Of a DNA stretch of 64,000 nt, positions 28,049-37,742 are shown piece by piece. Source of the stretch: Vreelandella boliviensis LC1 (GTDB lineage: Bacteria; Pseudomonadota; Gammaproteobacteria; Pseudomonadales; Halomonadaceae); contig NZ_JH393257.1 of assembly GCF_000236035.1 (NCBI RefSeq), forward strand, positions 1,505,171 through 1,569,170, in the 5' to 3' direction. The notes under the pieces are model-generated. The model saw only the letters and a program-made list of their open reading frames with translations. It searched no databases and was not told the origin of the DNA. The translations under genes and the position numbers were made by a program. The stretch's first letter is position 1. Every line of letters starts with the position of its first letter.

Positions 28049-28576
28049 ATGTTAAAACTAATAGAACGCTTAGGGCCGATAGAGGAGAGCGCGGCGAGCG
28101 ACACACTCACGCTGCCCTTTGAACTACGCATTCGCGGGCGCTTAAAAGCCCAAAGTGATAGCGGCCGCGAGCTGGGACTGTTTCTGGATCGTGGCCCGGT
28201 GTTGCGCAGCGGCGAAGGCCTAAAAGCCGAAAGCGGCGAAGTCGTGCGCGTCTGCGCCGCCGTAGAGCCTGTGGTGACCGCGCGAGTGAGTGCTGGCTTA
28301 CCGCTGGCGCGTCTGGCTTACCACCTGGGCAACCGCCACGTGCAGCTGGCGCTGGGCGAAGATGAGAAGGGCGCTTGGGTACGCTTCCCCCCGGATCACG
28401 TGCTGGAAGAGCTCGCCGAACTGCTGGGGGCCGAACTAGAGCACCATAACGCCACCTTCGACCCAGAGCCCGGCGCCTATAACCAAGTGGGCGGCGGGCA
28501 CTCTCATTCACACGGTCATGGCCATTCGCACGATCATTCCCACGACCACGCACATGAGCACCACCATGCCCACTGA
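28049..28576 (+). CDS. ureE: Urease accessory metallochaperone UreE
   Basis: Nickel-binding chaperone, 175 residues. The N-terminal domain (LPFELRIRGRLKAQSDSGRE then LGLFLDRGPVLRSGEGL) and the metal-binding domain (AYHLGNRHVQLAL, containing the conserved GNRH histidine) are complete. Residues from about 150 form a histidine tail with 14 or more His alternating with Ser, Gly, Asp and Glu, giving high nickel storage capacity. The 3' end overlaps the ureF start. Confidence 0.94.
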   Translation: MLKLIERLGPIEESAASDTLTLPFELRIRGRLKAQSDSGRELGLFLDRGPVLRSGEGLKAESGEVVRVCAAVEPVVTARVSAGLPLARLAYHLGNRHVQLALGEDEKGAWVRFPPDHVLEELAELLGAELEHHNATFDPEPGAYNQVGGGHSHSHGHGHSHDHSHDHAHEHHHAH

Positions 28577-29297
28577 TTCAGCTGCGCTAAAAAGCCAAAG
28601 CGATGAGCTGGCGCTGCTAGGCTTAATGCAACTGGTCAGCCCTGCGCTACCCATCGGTGCTTTTGCGTTTTCCCAAGGCTTGGAAAGCGCTTTTGAACTT
28701 GATTGGGTGCGCGATGAAGCCAGCCTTGGCGAGTGGCTAAGCGGCGTGCTGGAAGATGGCTTAACCCGCTGCGAGCTGCCAGTGCTGGCGCGGCTACATC
28801 AAGCGTTTGATCAGGCAAATGGTGAATCCATTGCCGTTTGGGATGAGTGGCTGGCCGCCACGCGGGAAACTGCTGAACTGGCCGCTGAAGATAGCCGCCT
28901 GGGCGCCTCGCTCAAGCGCCTGTTAGGCAGCCTGGACCTATTGCCAAGCGAAGAACCGCTGCCGAGTGAAGACTTACTATCGCCGTTATTACCGAATCAA
29001 GCAGGCTATGTGACGCTATTTGCCTATACAGCGCATGCCCGCGGCGTGTCCGTTCGCCAAACCTTGCTGGGCTTTGCCTGGGCGTGGTTGGAAAACCAAC
29101 TGGCGGTGGCTTGCAAAGCACTACCGCTGGGCCACACCGCTGCCCAGCGTGTGATTGAGCAGCTCCGTCCCGTGCTAGTGAATGCCGTTAACCAAGCGCT
29201 AACACTGGAAGATGACGAACTAGGCCCCGTGCTACCCGGTTTGGCCCTGGCCAGTGCGCTGCACGAAACCCAGTATTCACGCCTGTTTAGAAGTTAA
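28566..29297 (+). CDS. ureF: Urease accessory protein UreF
   Basis: Activation complex subunit that regulates UreG GTPase, about 243 residues from ATG 28566; ATG 28554 is an equally possible start and both overlap the ureE tail. [21 protein letters not shown] is the conserved entry motif (the first 20 residues of it are diagnostic), followed by a helical protein with [20 protein letters not shown] and ending [11 protein letters not shown]. An insertion rich in Leu, Pro, Ser and Glu occurs near residue 130. Confidence 0.92.
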   Translation: MPTDSAALKSQSDELALLGLMQLVSPALPIGAFAFSQGLESAFELDWVRDEASLGEWLSGVLEDGLTRCELPVLARLHQAFDQANGESIAVWDEWLAATRETAELAAEDSRLGASLKRLLGSLDLLPSEEPLPSEDLLSPLLPNQAGYVTLFAYTAHARGVSVRQTLLGFAWAWLENQLAVACKALPLGHTAAQRVIEQLRPVLVNAVNQALTLEDDELGPVLPGLALASALHETQYSRLFRS

Positions 29298-29323
29298 TCA
29301 GCTTATCGATTGAGGAGAGATTT

Positions 29324-29962
29324 ATGACTCACTGTTTACGCATTGGCGTGGGTGGCCCGGTTGGTTCCGGCAAAACCGCACTGCTCAAGCAACTCTGTTT
29401 AGCGCTGCGGGACTACTACGATATCGCCGTGGTCACCAACGATATCTACACCCGCGAAGACGCCGACTTCCTGCTTAAGCACGATGCCCTACCGGCGGAT
29501 CGTATTCTGGGGGTAGAAACCGGCGGCTGCCCGCATACCGCGATACGCGAAGATGCTTCGATGAACCTGGCGGCCATCGATGAGCTACAGGGACGCCATC
29601 CCAAGCTGGAGCTGGTCATGGTGGAGTCGGGCGGCGACAATCTTTCTGCGACCTTTAGCCCCGAGCTTTCCGACCTGACTCTCTACGTCATCGACGTTTC
29701 CGCTGGCGATAAAATTCCGCGCAAAGGCGGGCCGGGCATCACCAAATCCGACCTACTGATTATCAATAAAATCGATATCGCCGAACAGGTACATGCGTCG
29801 TTAGACATTATGGAGCGCGATTCCAAGAAAATGCGCGGCGAGCGGCCCTTTGTGTTTACCAATCTTTATGACGGGGTAGGGCTTGAAGAGATTATCCGCT
29901 TTATTCTCGATAAAGGGATGCTTGATGAGCGGCGCCCGCAGGCCGAAGCGACCGCAAGCTAA
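29324..29962 (+). CDS. ureG: Urease accessory GTPase UreG
   Basis: SIMIBI-class GTPase delivering nickel, 212 residues. P-loop [14 protein letters not shown] near residue 7, metal-binding CPH in [15 protein letters not shown], and the specificity motif INKIDIAE. All expected residues are intact. Last gene of the urease cluster; the YihY-family gene converges two bases after its stop. Confidence 0.96.
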   Translation: MTHCLRIGVGGPVGSGKTALLKQLCLALRDYYDIAVVTNDIYTREDADFLLKHDALPADRILGVETGGCPHTAIREDASMNLAAIDELQGRHPKLELVMVESGGDNLSATFSPELSDLTLYVIDVSAGDKIPRKGGPGITKSDLLIINKIDIAEQVHASLDIMERDSKKMRGERPFVFTNLYDGVGLEEIIRFILDKGMLDERRPQAEATAS

Positions 29963-29964
29963 CG

Positions 29965-30891
29965 TTAATCGACCCGCGTAATCGGCTGGCGATTTGGATC
30001 GACGTGCCATGGCAGGCCAAGGCGGGTATTGCGTTCCAGCTCGGCAATCACCTGGGCGCCCAGCAGTAAAATGATGGCGCCCACTTCCAGGCTAATCAGC
30101 ACGACCACCAACGTCGCCAGCGAGCCGTAGACGGCGTTAACGAACGAGAGGTTGGCGAAATAGTAGACCAGCAGCAGGCGTACCCCTTCCCAGAGCAGGG
30201 CTGCCACAAAGCCGCCTACAATTGCCCGGCGTAAAGCGATGCGCACCACCGGCAGTACTTTGTAGATAGCGCTGAAAAGTAGAAAAACGCCGATGAAGCT
30301 GGCCAGGTTAAGCACTGGTTCTGATAACCCCGCCAAAGGCAGCTCTCGGTCGAAAATGGCCATGACCAGCGCATTCAGCGAACTGGCCAGGGTGACTACG
30401 AGGGTAAGCACCATGAGTGCTGCCCCGAGTACCACCATAAAAGCGTAAGGCAGCATGACTGATACCCAGGCACTGCGCTTGATATGCGGGCTATCCGGCG
30501 CATGGAAAATGATCGCTAAAGCGTCTTCAAGCATACGAAAGGCGAAGGAGCTGAACAGTAGCAGAATGGGAAAGCTCAGAATGCCGATCACGTCCCGCGA
30601 GTCCAGCAGGCTGCGAACGGCCTCTAACAAGACCTCGGCGTGGGCGGGCGCCATATGGCGTGCTTGTATCGACAGCACATTGAGAAGGTGCTGCTGATCT
30701 ACCACCTGGGTTAATAGCACCACCAGCACGGCAAAAAGCGGCACAATTGAGAGCAGAATATTGTAGCCCACGCCACCGGCAAGCAGGATGCCGTGATTTT
30801 TCAAAAAATTGCGTAATACGCGCCAAGCAAAGTGAGCCAACCGGGGGAGCAGGAGCAAGACAGCGCTAAAAAATGAGGGGTTTTGAACCAT
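29965..30891 (-). CDS. YihY/virulence factor BrkB family membrane protein
   Basis: Inner-membrane protein formerly misnamed ribonuclease BN, about 308 residues. ATG at 30889-30891 is chosen because AAGGAG lies 10 bases upstream of it; an ATG nine bases earlier is too close to that site. About six helices; GILLAGGVGYNILLSIVPLF and the later GGFVAALLWEGVRLLLVYYF are family motifs. Function is unknown; it may be a transporter or lipid-related protein. Convergent with ureG. Confidence 0.85.
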   Translation of the reverse strand: MVQNPSFFSAVLLLLPRLAHFAWRVLRNFLKNHGILLAGGVGYNILLSIVPLFAVLVVLLTQVVDQQHLLNVLSIQARHMAPAHAEVLLEAVRSLLDSRDVIGILSFPILLLFSSFAFRMLEDALAIIFHAPDSPHIKRSAWVSVMLPYAFMVVLGAALMVLTLVVTLASSLNALVMAIFDRELPLAGLSEPVLNLASFIGVFLLFSAIYKVLPVVRIALRRAIVGGFVAALLWEGVRLLLVYYFANLSFVNAVYGSLATLVVVLISLEVGAIILLLGAQVIAELERNTRLGLPWHVDPNRQPITRVD

Positions 30892-31041
30892 GCTTGCCAT
30901 TCTCCTTGTTACTTGCTGATGCCATGATACGCCCATGGCGCTAGCAAGTAACAAGGGCAAAGATCAAGAAAGTCAGGAATGGACGGGGCTGGGTTAAGAT
31001 GGCGGCAGTAGAAAGCTCTGTTGAAGGTAAGCCTTAAAAAC

Positions 31042-31084
31042 AAAAAGGTCGCCCTGACCAGGCAGTAGAAAGGTCAGGGCAACC
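31042..31084 (-). terminator. Minus-strand terminator-like hairpin in the yihY-MCP gap
   Basis: GGTTGCCCTGACC and GGTCAGGGCGACC on the minus strand (31084-31072 and 31059-31047) form a 13-position stem with one mismatch, followed by TTTTT. No minus-strand gene lies immediately upstream, so it may end a small RNA starting near 31150-31200. The rest of the 437-base gap (30892-31328) contains the sigma-28 promoter listed below and otherwise nothing I can identify. Confidence 0.5.
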
Positions 31085-31242
31085 GAAGAAGGTGGCTAAG
31101 CGTCTTGCTTAAAACGGGCCATCCTTGGCCACCACCACTCCAGAATGAACGTTTACGCTATCGATAGCCTTAACTTAGGTTATGAACCTAATTATTGATT
31201 GTTAATTATTGGAATATTAAGTAAAAAACACCGCAAATTGGT

Positions 31243-31269
31243 TAAAGACTGTGCATTTTAGGTCGATAA
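31243..31269 (+). promoter_or_regulatory. Sigma-28 (FliA) promoter of the chemoreceptor gene
   Basis: TAAA (31243-31246), 15 bases, GTCGATAA (31262-31269): eleven of twelve positions of TAAA-N15-GCCGATAA. It lies 59 bases before the chemoreceptor ATG. Confidence 0.82.
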
Positions 31270-31328
31270 GGCCCCTATAATTATTAAAAACTCTTTCCCT
31301 CAAGACTGACTCTGGAACTTGTTCACAA

Positions 31329-33110
31329 ATGACCACTTCTTCTGATTCCAAACGAGCTCTTGGTTTACAAACCAAGGTGCTGATGCTGGTACTGCTCCCC
31401 CTTCTGTTAGTGACGGTTGCGCTGGTCGGGTTTAAAGCCTACAGCAACATCCAAGACACCCGCGATACGTTAGCAAATCAGCGTGAAATGCTGATTGAAG
31501 AGCGCCGCCAATCGGTGCGCGATATCGTCCAGATGGCGACTTCTGCCATCGAGCCCATTTACGAGCAAGCCGGTGCCAACGATGAGGCCGCCAAGCAGCA
31601 GGTAGCCGAGCTGGTGCGTTCCATGCGCTTTGAAGATAACAACTACATCTTCATCTACGATTATGACGGTAACAATATCGTAACGGCGCCTGCGCCAGAG
31701 CGTGAAGGCACCAACATGATCAATGCGCAAACCCCCGATGGCACCTATTTGATTCGCGAGATCATTAAGGTCGCTCAAAGTGGTGGGGGCTTCTATAGCT
31801 ATATGTGGGATTACCCGGGTACCGACAGAATTGAACCCAAGCACTCCTTCGTTGATCGCCTGGAAAAATGGGGCTGGCTCATTGGTGCAGGCGTTTACGT
31901 CACCGATGTTGAGGACGCCGTTGCCGAACTTGAAGCCGCGGCTGCCGCCGATTTGCGTCAAGGCATTATATTTGCCTCCCTGTTGGGGCTGGGTCTATTT
32001 ATCGTGATTGCACTGATTGCGTATGGCTTGGTGCGTCGCACGCTGGGACCGATCAAGCGCACTACCGCGGCTATGCACGATATTGCTCAGGGGCGCGGTG
32101 ACTTAACCCGTCGCTTAGCAGTTGAAAGCGGCGATGAGATTGGCGAGCTAAGCGCTCAATTTAACGCCTTTGTGGCGCGCATGCAGACCACTTTGCGCGA
32201 TGTGCGCAGCAGTACGCTGAGCGTGCACCAGGCGGCGGGGGAAATCTCACAAAGCTCCGAAGAACTCGCCACTCGGACTGAGCAGGCGGCGGCAAACCTG
32301 CAACAAACTTCCGCTTCCATGGAGGAGATCACCTCGACGGTTAACCACAGTGCCGACAATGCCCAGCAGGCCAATACGCTGGTGCAATCTACCGCCGACG
32401 TGGCCCGTGAAGGCGAAACTGCGATGGGTCAGGTTGAGACCACCATGCGTGATATCAACGACTCCGCTTCGCGTATCAGCGATATCATCACCATGATCGA
32501 TGCGATTGCCTTCCAGACCAATATTCTGGCCCTTAACGCCTCGGTGGAAGCTGCACGGGCGGGCGAGCATGGGCGCGGCTTTGCCGTGGTGGCGCAAGAG
32601 GTGCGGGTGCTGGCCAGCCGATCAAGCGATGCTTCCAAAGAGATTCGTGCGCTTATCGATACCTCGGTTCAACACACAGAATCGGGTGCGAAATTGGTGC
32701 GCAATGCAGGCGACACCATGCGCGAGATCGTTTCCAGCGTGGCGAAGGTTACCGACGTGATAGGTGAAATTACCGCTGGCGCTAAAGAGCAGAGCAGCGG
32801 TATCGGTCAGATCAACACCGCCGTGGCCGAAATGGACACCATGACCCAGCAGAACGCTGCCATGGTAGAAGAGTCGACCACCGCTGCTGCCAATATGCGC
32901 CGTCATGCAGAGCACCTGAATCAGTTAATCAACTCTTTTGTACTTGGCGAAGACGAGCCCCAGCATCAGGCGCTAGCCTCTCCGGCGCCTCAGCAGCGCG
33001 GCGGTGATAGCGGCCTGAAACGCCCCGCGCTTTCATCGCACGCCTCATCACAGCCATCATCAAAGCCCTCACCGGCAAAGCATGCTGCAGATGAGTGGGA
33101 GGAGTTCTAG
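31329..33110 (+). CDS. Methyl-accepting chemotaxis protein with single Cache domain
   Basis: Chemoreceptor, 593 residues. TM1 about 17-38; periplasmic single-Cache (sCache_2) domain about 40-195, with [19 protein letters not shown] and [19 protein letters not shown]2 about 200-225. HAMP about 226-280 and the signalling hairpin about 290-545 follow, with its tip at [18 protein letters not shown]. The C-terminus ends EWEEF, an xWxxF pentapeptide that can tether CheR/CheB. sCache_2 domains often bind short carboxylates. It is monocistronic with its own sigma-28 promoter. Confidence 0.93.
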   Translation: MTTSSDSKRALGLQTKVLMLVLLPLLLVTVALVGFKAYSNIQDTRDTLANQREMLIEERRQSVRDIVQMATSAIEPIYEQAGANDEAAKQQVAELVRSMRFEDNNYIFIYDYDGNNIVTAPAPEREGTNMINAQTPDGTYLIREIIKVAQSGGGFYSYMWDYPGTDRIEPKHSFVDRLEKWGWLIGAGVYVTDVEDAVAELEAAAAADLRQGIIFASLLGLGLFIVIALIAYGLVRRTLGPIKRTTAAMHDIAQGRGDLTRRLAVESGDEIGELSAQFNAFVARMQTTLRDVRSSTLSVHQAAGEISQSSEELATRTEQAAANLQQTSASMEEITSTVNHSADNAQQANTLVQSTADVAREGETAMGQVETTMRDINDSASRISDIITMIDAIAFQTNILALNASVEAARAGEHGRGFAVVAQEVRVLASRSSDASKEIRALIDTSVQHTESGAKLVRNAGDTMREIVSSVAKVTDVIGEITAGAKEQSSGIGQINTAVAEMDTMTQQNAAMVEESTTAAANMRRHAEHLNQLINSFVLGEDEPQHQALASPAPQQRGGDSGLKRPALSSHASSQPSSKPSPAKHAADEWEEF

Positions 33111-33170
33111 CGCTCACTCTTGCTGTGGATAAGCACTGCGGATAATGACTGCAGATAGTAGATGGACATA

Positions 33171-33199
33171 AAAACGGGGCTTGCCAAATGGCAAGCCCC
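33171..33199 (-). terminator. Terminator of the TRAP operon (probably bidirectional)
   Basis: GGGGCTTGCC and GGCAAGCCCC form a perfect 10-bp stem (33176-33185 / 33190-33199) around an AAAT loop. On the minus strand it is followed by CGTTTTT. It lies 25 bases beyond the DctM stop and also after the chemoreceptor gene on the plus strand. Confidence 0.82.
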
Positions 33200-33224
33200 G
33201 GTGCGTTAACGCCGGTATGCGCAG

Positions 33225-34487
33225 TTAATTGCCCGACCAGCCCAGCATAATCGGTACGTAAACCACTAACAGCAGCACCCCGATCAGCCCCAGCAGGTAA
33301 GGGATAATCGCGCGGGTAATCCGCTCTAGCGGCAGCTGGGTGATCGAGGAGGCCACGTAGAGGTTAATCGCCACCGGCGGGGTAATCATGCCAATGGATA
33401 GCCCCACCACGATAATCAAACCAAAGTGGATCGGGTCAATCCCCAGCTGCAGCACCAGTGGCAGTAGCACTGGCGTAAGAATAATCAGCGCACTGGCGGT
33501 TTCGATAAACACCCCGGTGAGCAGAATAATCCCAACGATCAGCAGCATAATCACGTAAGGGTTGGTGGAGAGCGACAGCACCGCCTGGGCAATCGCCCCC
33601 GGCACCTGCCAGCTTGACAGCGTCCAGCTCAGCACCGCCGACATGGCAATCACCAGCATAATCACCGCGGTGGTCATCGCTGAACGGATCAGCAGCTTAT
33701 ACACCTGCGGCAGTGTTAGATCGCGATAGACAAACAGCGACACCAACATGGCGTAGTTCACCGCCACCACCGCGGCCTCTGAAGGCGTGAATATCCCCGA
33801 GAAGATACCGCCGAGGATAATTACCGGCGTCATCAACCCCCAACTGGCGTCTTTAAAAGTCGCCCAGATAGTCGCCAGCGACAGCGGCGTGCCTTTGGGG
33901 TATTGGCGCTTATAGGCCTGCGCAATCGCAATGGCCATCAACCCCAGCCCCATCGCCAGCCCCGGCAAAAAGCCGTTTAGAAACAGCTTGGAGACCGACT
34001 GCTGGGCGATGACCGCGTAGATGATCATAGGCACCGAGGGCGGGATCACCACCCCAATGGTGCCGCTGGCGGCAATCAAACTGGCTGCCGAGGCCGGATC
34101 ATACCCTTTGCGCTTGAGCTCCGGCACTAGGCTTGAACCCACGGCGGCGGTCGTTGCCGCACCAGAGCCGGAAATCGCCGCAAAGAACATGCCCGCCATC
34201 ACCGAAACCACCGAAAGCCCGCCGCGCATAAAACCCACTAGCGAGTCGGCAAAGCTGACCAGCTTTTCGCTCACCTTGCCCTGGGCCATTAAATCCCCAG
34301 CGAGGATAAACATCGGGATCGCGACCAGGGCAAAGGAGTTAATGCCCTGGAACATCTGTTGGGTGACCACCATCAGCGGCACGCCGGATTGGTGCAATGC
34401 ATATAGTGTGCTGGCGCCAATCGCAAAGGCAATTGGCACGCCCAACAGCATAAACAGGAAGAACAGCCCAAACAGCAGCAGCGTCAT
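33225..34487 (-). CDS. TRAP transporter large permease DctM
   Basis: Large membrane subunit of a TRAP transporter, 420 residues, about 12 helices. LFFLFMLLGVPIAFAIGAST, the motif GDLMAQGKVSEKLVSFA and the SGSGAATTAAVGSSLVPEL stretch are conserved; TPPVAINLYVASSI lies near the C-terminus. It starts with ATGA overlap on the DctQ stop (34484-34487). Together with DctQ and DctP it forms a Na+-driven importer for a carboxylate. Confidence 0.93.
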   Translation of the reverse strand: MTLLLFGLFFLFMLLGVPIAFAIGASTLYALHQSGVPLMVVTQQMFQGINSFALVAIPMFILAGDLMAQGKVSEKLVSFADSLVGFMRGGLSVVSVMAGMFFAAISGSGAATTAAVGSSLVPELKRKGYDPASAASLIAASGTIGVVIPPSVPMIIYAVIAQQSVSKLFLNGFLPGLAMGLGLMAIAIAQAYKRQYPKGTPLSLATIWATFKDASWGLMTPVIILGGIFSGIFTPSEAAVVAVNYAMLVSLFVYRDLTLPQVYKLLIRSAMTTAVIMLVIAMSAVLSWTLSSWQVPGAIAQAVLSLSTNPYVIMLLIVGIILLTGVFIETASALIILTPVLLPLVLQLGIDPIHFGLIIVVGLSIGMITPPVAINLYVASSITQLPLERITRAIIPYLLGLIGVLLLVVYVPIMLGWSGN

Positions 34488-35008
34488 AGCGACTCCTCCT
34501 GGGGCTGGGTGGTTTCGCCATTAATCAGCAGCTCAATGATATCGACCAGCGCATACCACGCCATGATGGCCGCACAGATCGGCATCACCGCGTAGACGTA
34601 GGTCATCGACAGCCGCAGCGAAGCGGATTTCTGAAAGCTCTGCACCTGCATATAGCGGTAGCCGATTACGATCAGCGCGATCATAAACGCCAGCACGATC
34701 AGCAGAGCGGCAATGCGGGCGATTTGGCGCAGGCGACCGGGCAGGGCATCCACCGCAAAGGTCACGGCAATATGCCGCCCGCGCTGAAACGCCAGCGTGC
34801 CCGCTAAAAAGGTGATCCACACCAGCAGAAAGCGGGCGACTTCTTCGGTCCAGCCTACCGCAGTGAACAGCACCCGGGAGACGATCTGCAGGGTAATCAC
34901 CCCAATCAGCGCCGCCATGCCCGCAAAGACCACGGGCTGGATGATGGCGTCCAGAAAACGTTCAGTACGCTGTAGCAACGTTACCAGTGGGTGCGTGTGA
35001 GTGGGCAC
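34484..35008 (-). CDS. TRAP transporter small permease DctQ
   Basis: Small membrane subunit, 174 residues with four helices. VGWTEEVARFLLVWITFLAG is the DctQ signature near residue 55, followed by FQRGRHIAVTF. Starts one base after the DctP stop and overlaps DctM by four bases, so dctPQM is one transcription unit. Confidence 0.92.
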   Translation of the reverse strand: MPTHTHPLVTLLQRTERFLDAIIQPVVFAGMAALIGVITLQIVSRVLFTAVGWTEEVARFLLVWITFLAGTLAFQRGRHIAVTFAVDALPGRLRQIARIAALLIVLAFMIALIVIGYRYMQVQSFQKSASLRLSMTYVYAVMPICAAIMAWYALVDIIELLINGETTQPQEESL

Positions 35009-36046
35009 TTACTTCACTTCCTCCTGGATGCGTTGCAGGTAGTCGCCGAACTGATCACCGTACTTTTCATACACCGGGGCAACGGCTTCCTGGAAGGCGG
35101 CGATATCCGGCGACTGATTGATTTCCATGCCCGCCTCGGCCAATTCGGCTAACTGCTCTGCTTCCATAATGGCGTTCTGTTCCCTGGCATAGGCAGAGGC
35201 TTCGCTGGCGGCATCAAGTACGATGTCCTGAACCTCCACTTGCAGACCGTTCCAGGCGGGTAAGCTCATAATGAAAATCGCTGGCGCGTAGATATGCCGC
35301 GTCATGGTGAGGTAGTCCTGGGTTTCTGCCAGGTTAAAGGCATGAATAGCGTTAACCGGGTTCTCCTGACCATCAATCGTGCCCTGTTGCAGCGCGGTCA
35401 GTGCTTCTGTCCAGGCCATGGGCACGGCATTGGCGCCGAGCTCGCGGAACGTATCCACGTAGACCTCGTTCTCGATAACCCGCAGTGTCAGGCCGTCGAG
35501 ATCTTCGGGCGCATTGATCGCGTGCTGACTATTGGTGATATTGCGAAAGCCGCGTTCTGCAAAGGCCAGCCCTTTCAGGTTCACATCTTCTAACTTGGCC
35601 AATATTTCCTGGCCGATCTCGCCATCCAGTACGGAGTAAGCGGATTCGGCGCTTGGAAACAGGAACGGCAGTTCAAACACTGAGAACTCATCAACGAAGT
35701 TGGCCACCGGCCCGTTGGTGATCACGCCCATATCGACGGTGCCGATCTGCATGCCTTCCAGAAGAGTGCGCTCGTCACCTAAGGAGGCGTTGGGAAATAT
35801 CTCAACCGAGACCGCGCCGTCGGTCTGTTCGCTGACCAACTGCTGAAAGCGCTCTGCGGCAATATGGTAAGTATCTTCTGTATTTACCACGGTCGCTAAG
35901 CGCAGGTTAATAGGGGTAATTTCCTCGGCCTGGGCCATTAGCGGTAAACCCAACAGGCCAGTGCACAGCAAAGTTAGGTTTAACTGTTTGAATTTGCTTG
36001 TATAACAGGATGCGGCGTGAGCGGTAAAACGGGCGCGATGTTTCAC
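35009..36046 (-). CDS. TRAP transporter binding protein DctP (copy 1)
   Basis: Periplasmic binding protein, 345 residues, GTG start 36044-36046 behind AGGAGATA. The signal peptide is long, ending near LMAQAEE. ASLGDERTLLEGMQIGTVDM, GLAFAERGFRNITNS and the arginine-containing GLTLRVIENEVYVDTF are DctP motifs; the R of LRV normally binds the substrate carboxylate. It is a close paralogue of the protein at 38737-39732. The adjacent hydroxyacid dehydrogenase suggests a 2-hydroxy acid ligand (inference). Confidence 0.92.
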   Translation of the reverse strand: MKHRARFTAHAASCYTSKFKQLNLTLLCTGLLGLPLMAQAEEITPINLRLATVVNTEDTYHIAAERFQQLVSEQTDGAVSVEIFPNASLGDERTLLEGMQIGTVDMGVITNGPVANFVDEFSVFELPFLFPSAESAYSVLDGEIGQEILAKLEDVNLKGLAFAERGFRNITNSQHAINAPEDLDGLTLRVIENEVYVDTFRELGANAVPMAWTEALTALQQGTIDGQENPVNAIHAFNLAETQDYLTMTRHIYAPAIFIMSLPAWNGLQVEVQDIVLDAASEASAYAREQNAIMEAEQLAELAEAGMEINQSPDIAAFQEAVAPVYEKYGDQFGDYLQRIQEEVK

Positions 36047-36336
36047 ATTATCTCCTAGTGGTGGCTGTTCTTATTATCTTGGTGGGCTTCATCTATACCA
36101 TATCGAGCTAACAGGGCAAATTACTTATTTTTATTCCACTATTCGCGATAATAATCCAAAAAATCTTTATAGATCTTAGGCTTGAGTGGTTTTAAGGTTA
36201 GCGCTAGCCTGCAAGCATTAACGATTGATTAACTGCCTTGGAAAGCGATGGTAAGGCTTGGCCGGTGGTGAGTCTTGCTAACCATGTTCTTACTAACCAA
36301 TAACCATGGCGACGCCAGCTAAAACAGGAATAACCA

Positions 36337-37728
36337 ATGGATAAGTTGCTCAACGACCTAGTGGCGGTAGTCGGCCCAGAAAACGTGTTGCTCGGTGACG
36401 ATGTCTCCCAGCGTAGCGTCGACTGGTTTACCGGGGCGCCCTGTCGTGCCAAGGCCATTGTCAGGCCCCGCAACACCGAACAGCTTAGCAAAGTGATGGC
36501 GCTGTGCTACCAGGCCGACCAGCTGGTGGTGACCCATGGCGGCATGACCGGCATCGTGCACGGCGGTGAAGCCAGCCCGGAGGAACTGGTGGTGTCTCTG
36601 GAACTGATGAACCAGATCGAAGAGGTCGACCTAGTTGGCTCTACGATTCAGGTTCAGGCCGGGGTGACACTCCAACGGGTACAAGAAGCCGCAGCGGAGG
36701 TCGATATGCAGTTCCCCCTCGATCTCGGCGCCCGGGGTTCGTGCACCATCGGGGGTAATATCGCCACCAACGCGGGCGGAATACGGGTCATTCGCTACGG
36801 CATGATGCGCCAGCAAGTGCTGGGGCTGGAAGCCGTGCTCAGCGATGGCACCGTGGTCAGCTCGCTCAACAAAATGCTCAAGAACAACGCGGGCTACGAC
36901 CTCAAACAGCTATTTATCGGTAGCGAAGGCACCCTGGGCATTGTCACCCGCGCCGTGCTGCGGCTGCAGCCACATATGCCCAGCGAGCAAACCGCTCTGG
37001 TCGCGGTGCCCTCCTTCGATGCCTTGACCCAGCTGTTGCGCAGGGTCTCCCAACAGCTCGCCAACAGCCTTAGCGCCTTCGAGGCGCTGTGGAATAGCCA
37101 CTACAAGCTGGTCACCACCGAGAGCGGTAAGCACGCGCCGCCACTGGCCGACGACTCGCCTTTCTACGCCATCATCGAAACCCTGGGCCTGGATGATACC
37201 CAGGATGCGGAGCACTTCGCCGAGATACTGCAACAGGCCATGGAAGACGGCTTGGTCACCGACGCCGTGCTAGCCAATTCCGGTGCCCAGCGCCAAAGCA
37301 TTTGGGCGATTCGGGAAGATATCGAAGTGCTGGTGAAAGAGCTGAAGCCGATGTTCTCCTACGATATCAGCCTGCCGATTCCGCATATGGACGCCTACGT
37401 CGATACTCTGGAGCAAAGCCTCAAGGCGCAGTTTCCCCAAACAGGAAAAATGATCGTGTTCGGCCATCTCGGCGATGGCAACCTGCACATTATGATCACG
37501 GTGCGCGACGACAGCCCGCAAAGCCGCCGTCAGGTTGAGCAGTTGGTTTACTCCCCGCTAAAAGAGTACGGCGGCTCGATCTCTGCCGAACACGGCATCG
37601 GGCTCGAAAAGCGCGACTACTTGAGTATTTCCCGCTCCAGCGAAGAGATCGCTTTAATGAAGCGCATGAAAATCGCCCTGGATCCCAAGCTGCTGTTGAA
37701 CCGCGGCAAAATCGTGGCGGTGGAGTGA
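36337..37728 (+). CDS. FAD-linked 2-hydroxyacid dehydrogenase, D-2-hydroxyglutarate dehydrogenase-like
   Basis: Flavoenzyme of the FAD_binding_4 / FAD-oxidase_C family, 463 residues. The FAD-binding region has VTHGGMTGIVHGGEAS and GGNIATNAGGIRVIRYGMMR; NNAGYDLKQLFIGSEGTLGI completes it. The C-terminal domain has the metal-binding HLGDGNLH and the active-site SAEHGIGLEKR. These segments resemble D2HGDH and D-lactate dehydrogenases (DLD/GlcD). It is divergent from dctPQM across a 290-base gap and is followed by a LysR gene, so uptake and oxidation of a 2-hydroxy acid under LysR control is the likely theme. Confidence 0.88.
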   Translation: MDKLLNDLVAVVGPENVLLGDDVSQRSVDWFTGAPCRAKAIVRPRNTEQLSKVMALCYQADQLVVTHGGMTGIVHGGEASPEELVVSLELMNQIEEVDLVGSTIQVQAGVTLQRVQEAAAEVDMQFPLDLGARGSCTIGGNIATNAGGIRVIRYGMMRQQVLGLEAVLSDGTVVSSLNKMLKNNAGYDLKQLFIGSEGTLGIVTRAVLRLQPHMPSEQTALVAVPSFDALTQLLRRVSQQLANSLSAFEALWNSHYKLVTTESGKHAPPLADDSPFYAIIETLGLDDTQDAEHFAEILQQAMEDGLVTDAVLANSGAQRQSIWAIREDIEVLVKELKPMFSYDISLPIPHMDAYVDTLEQSLKAQFPQTGKMIVFGHLGDGNLHIMITVRDDSPQSRRQVEQLVYSPLKEYGGSISAEHGIGLEKRDYLSISRSSEEIALMKRMKIALDPKLLLNRGKIVAVE

Positions 37729-37742
37729 GTTTGGCGGTTTGA

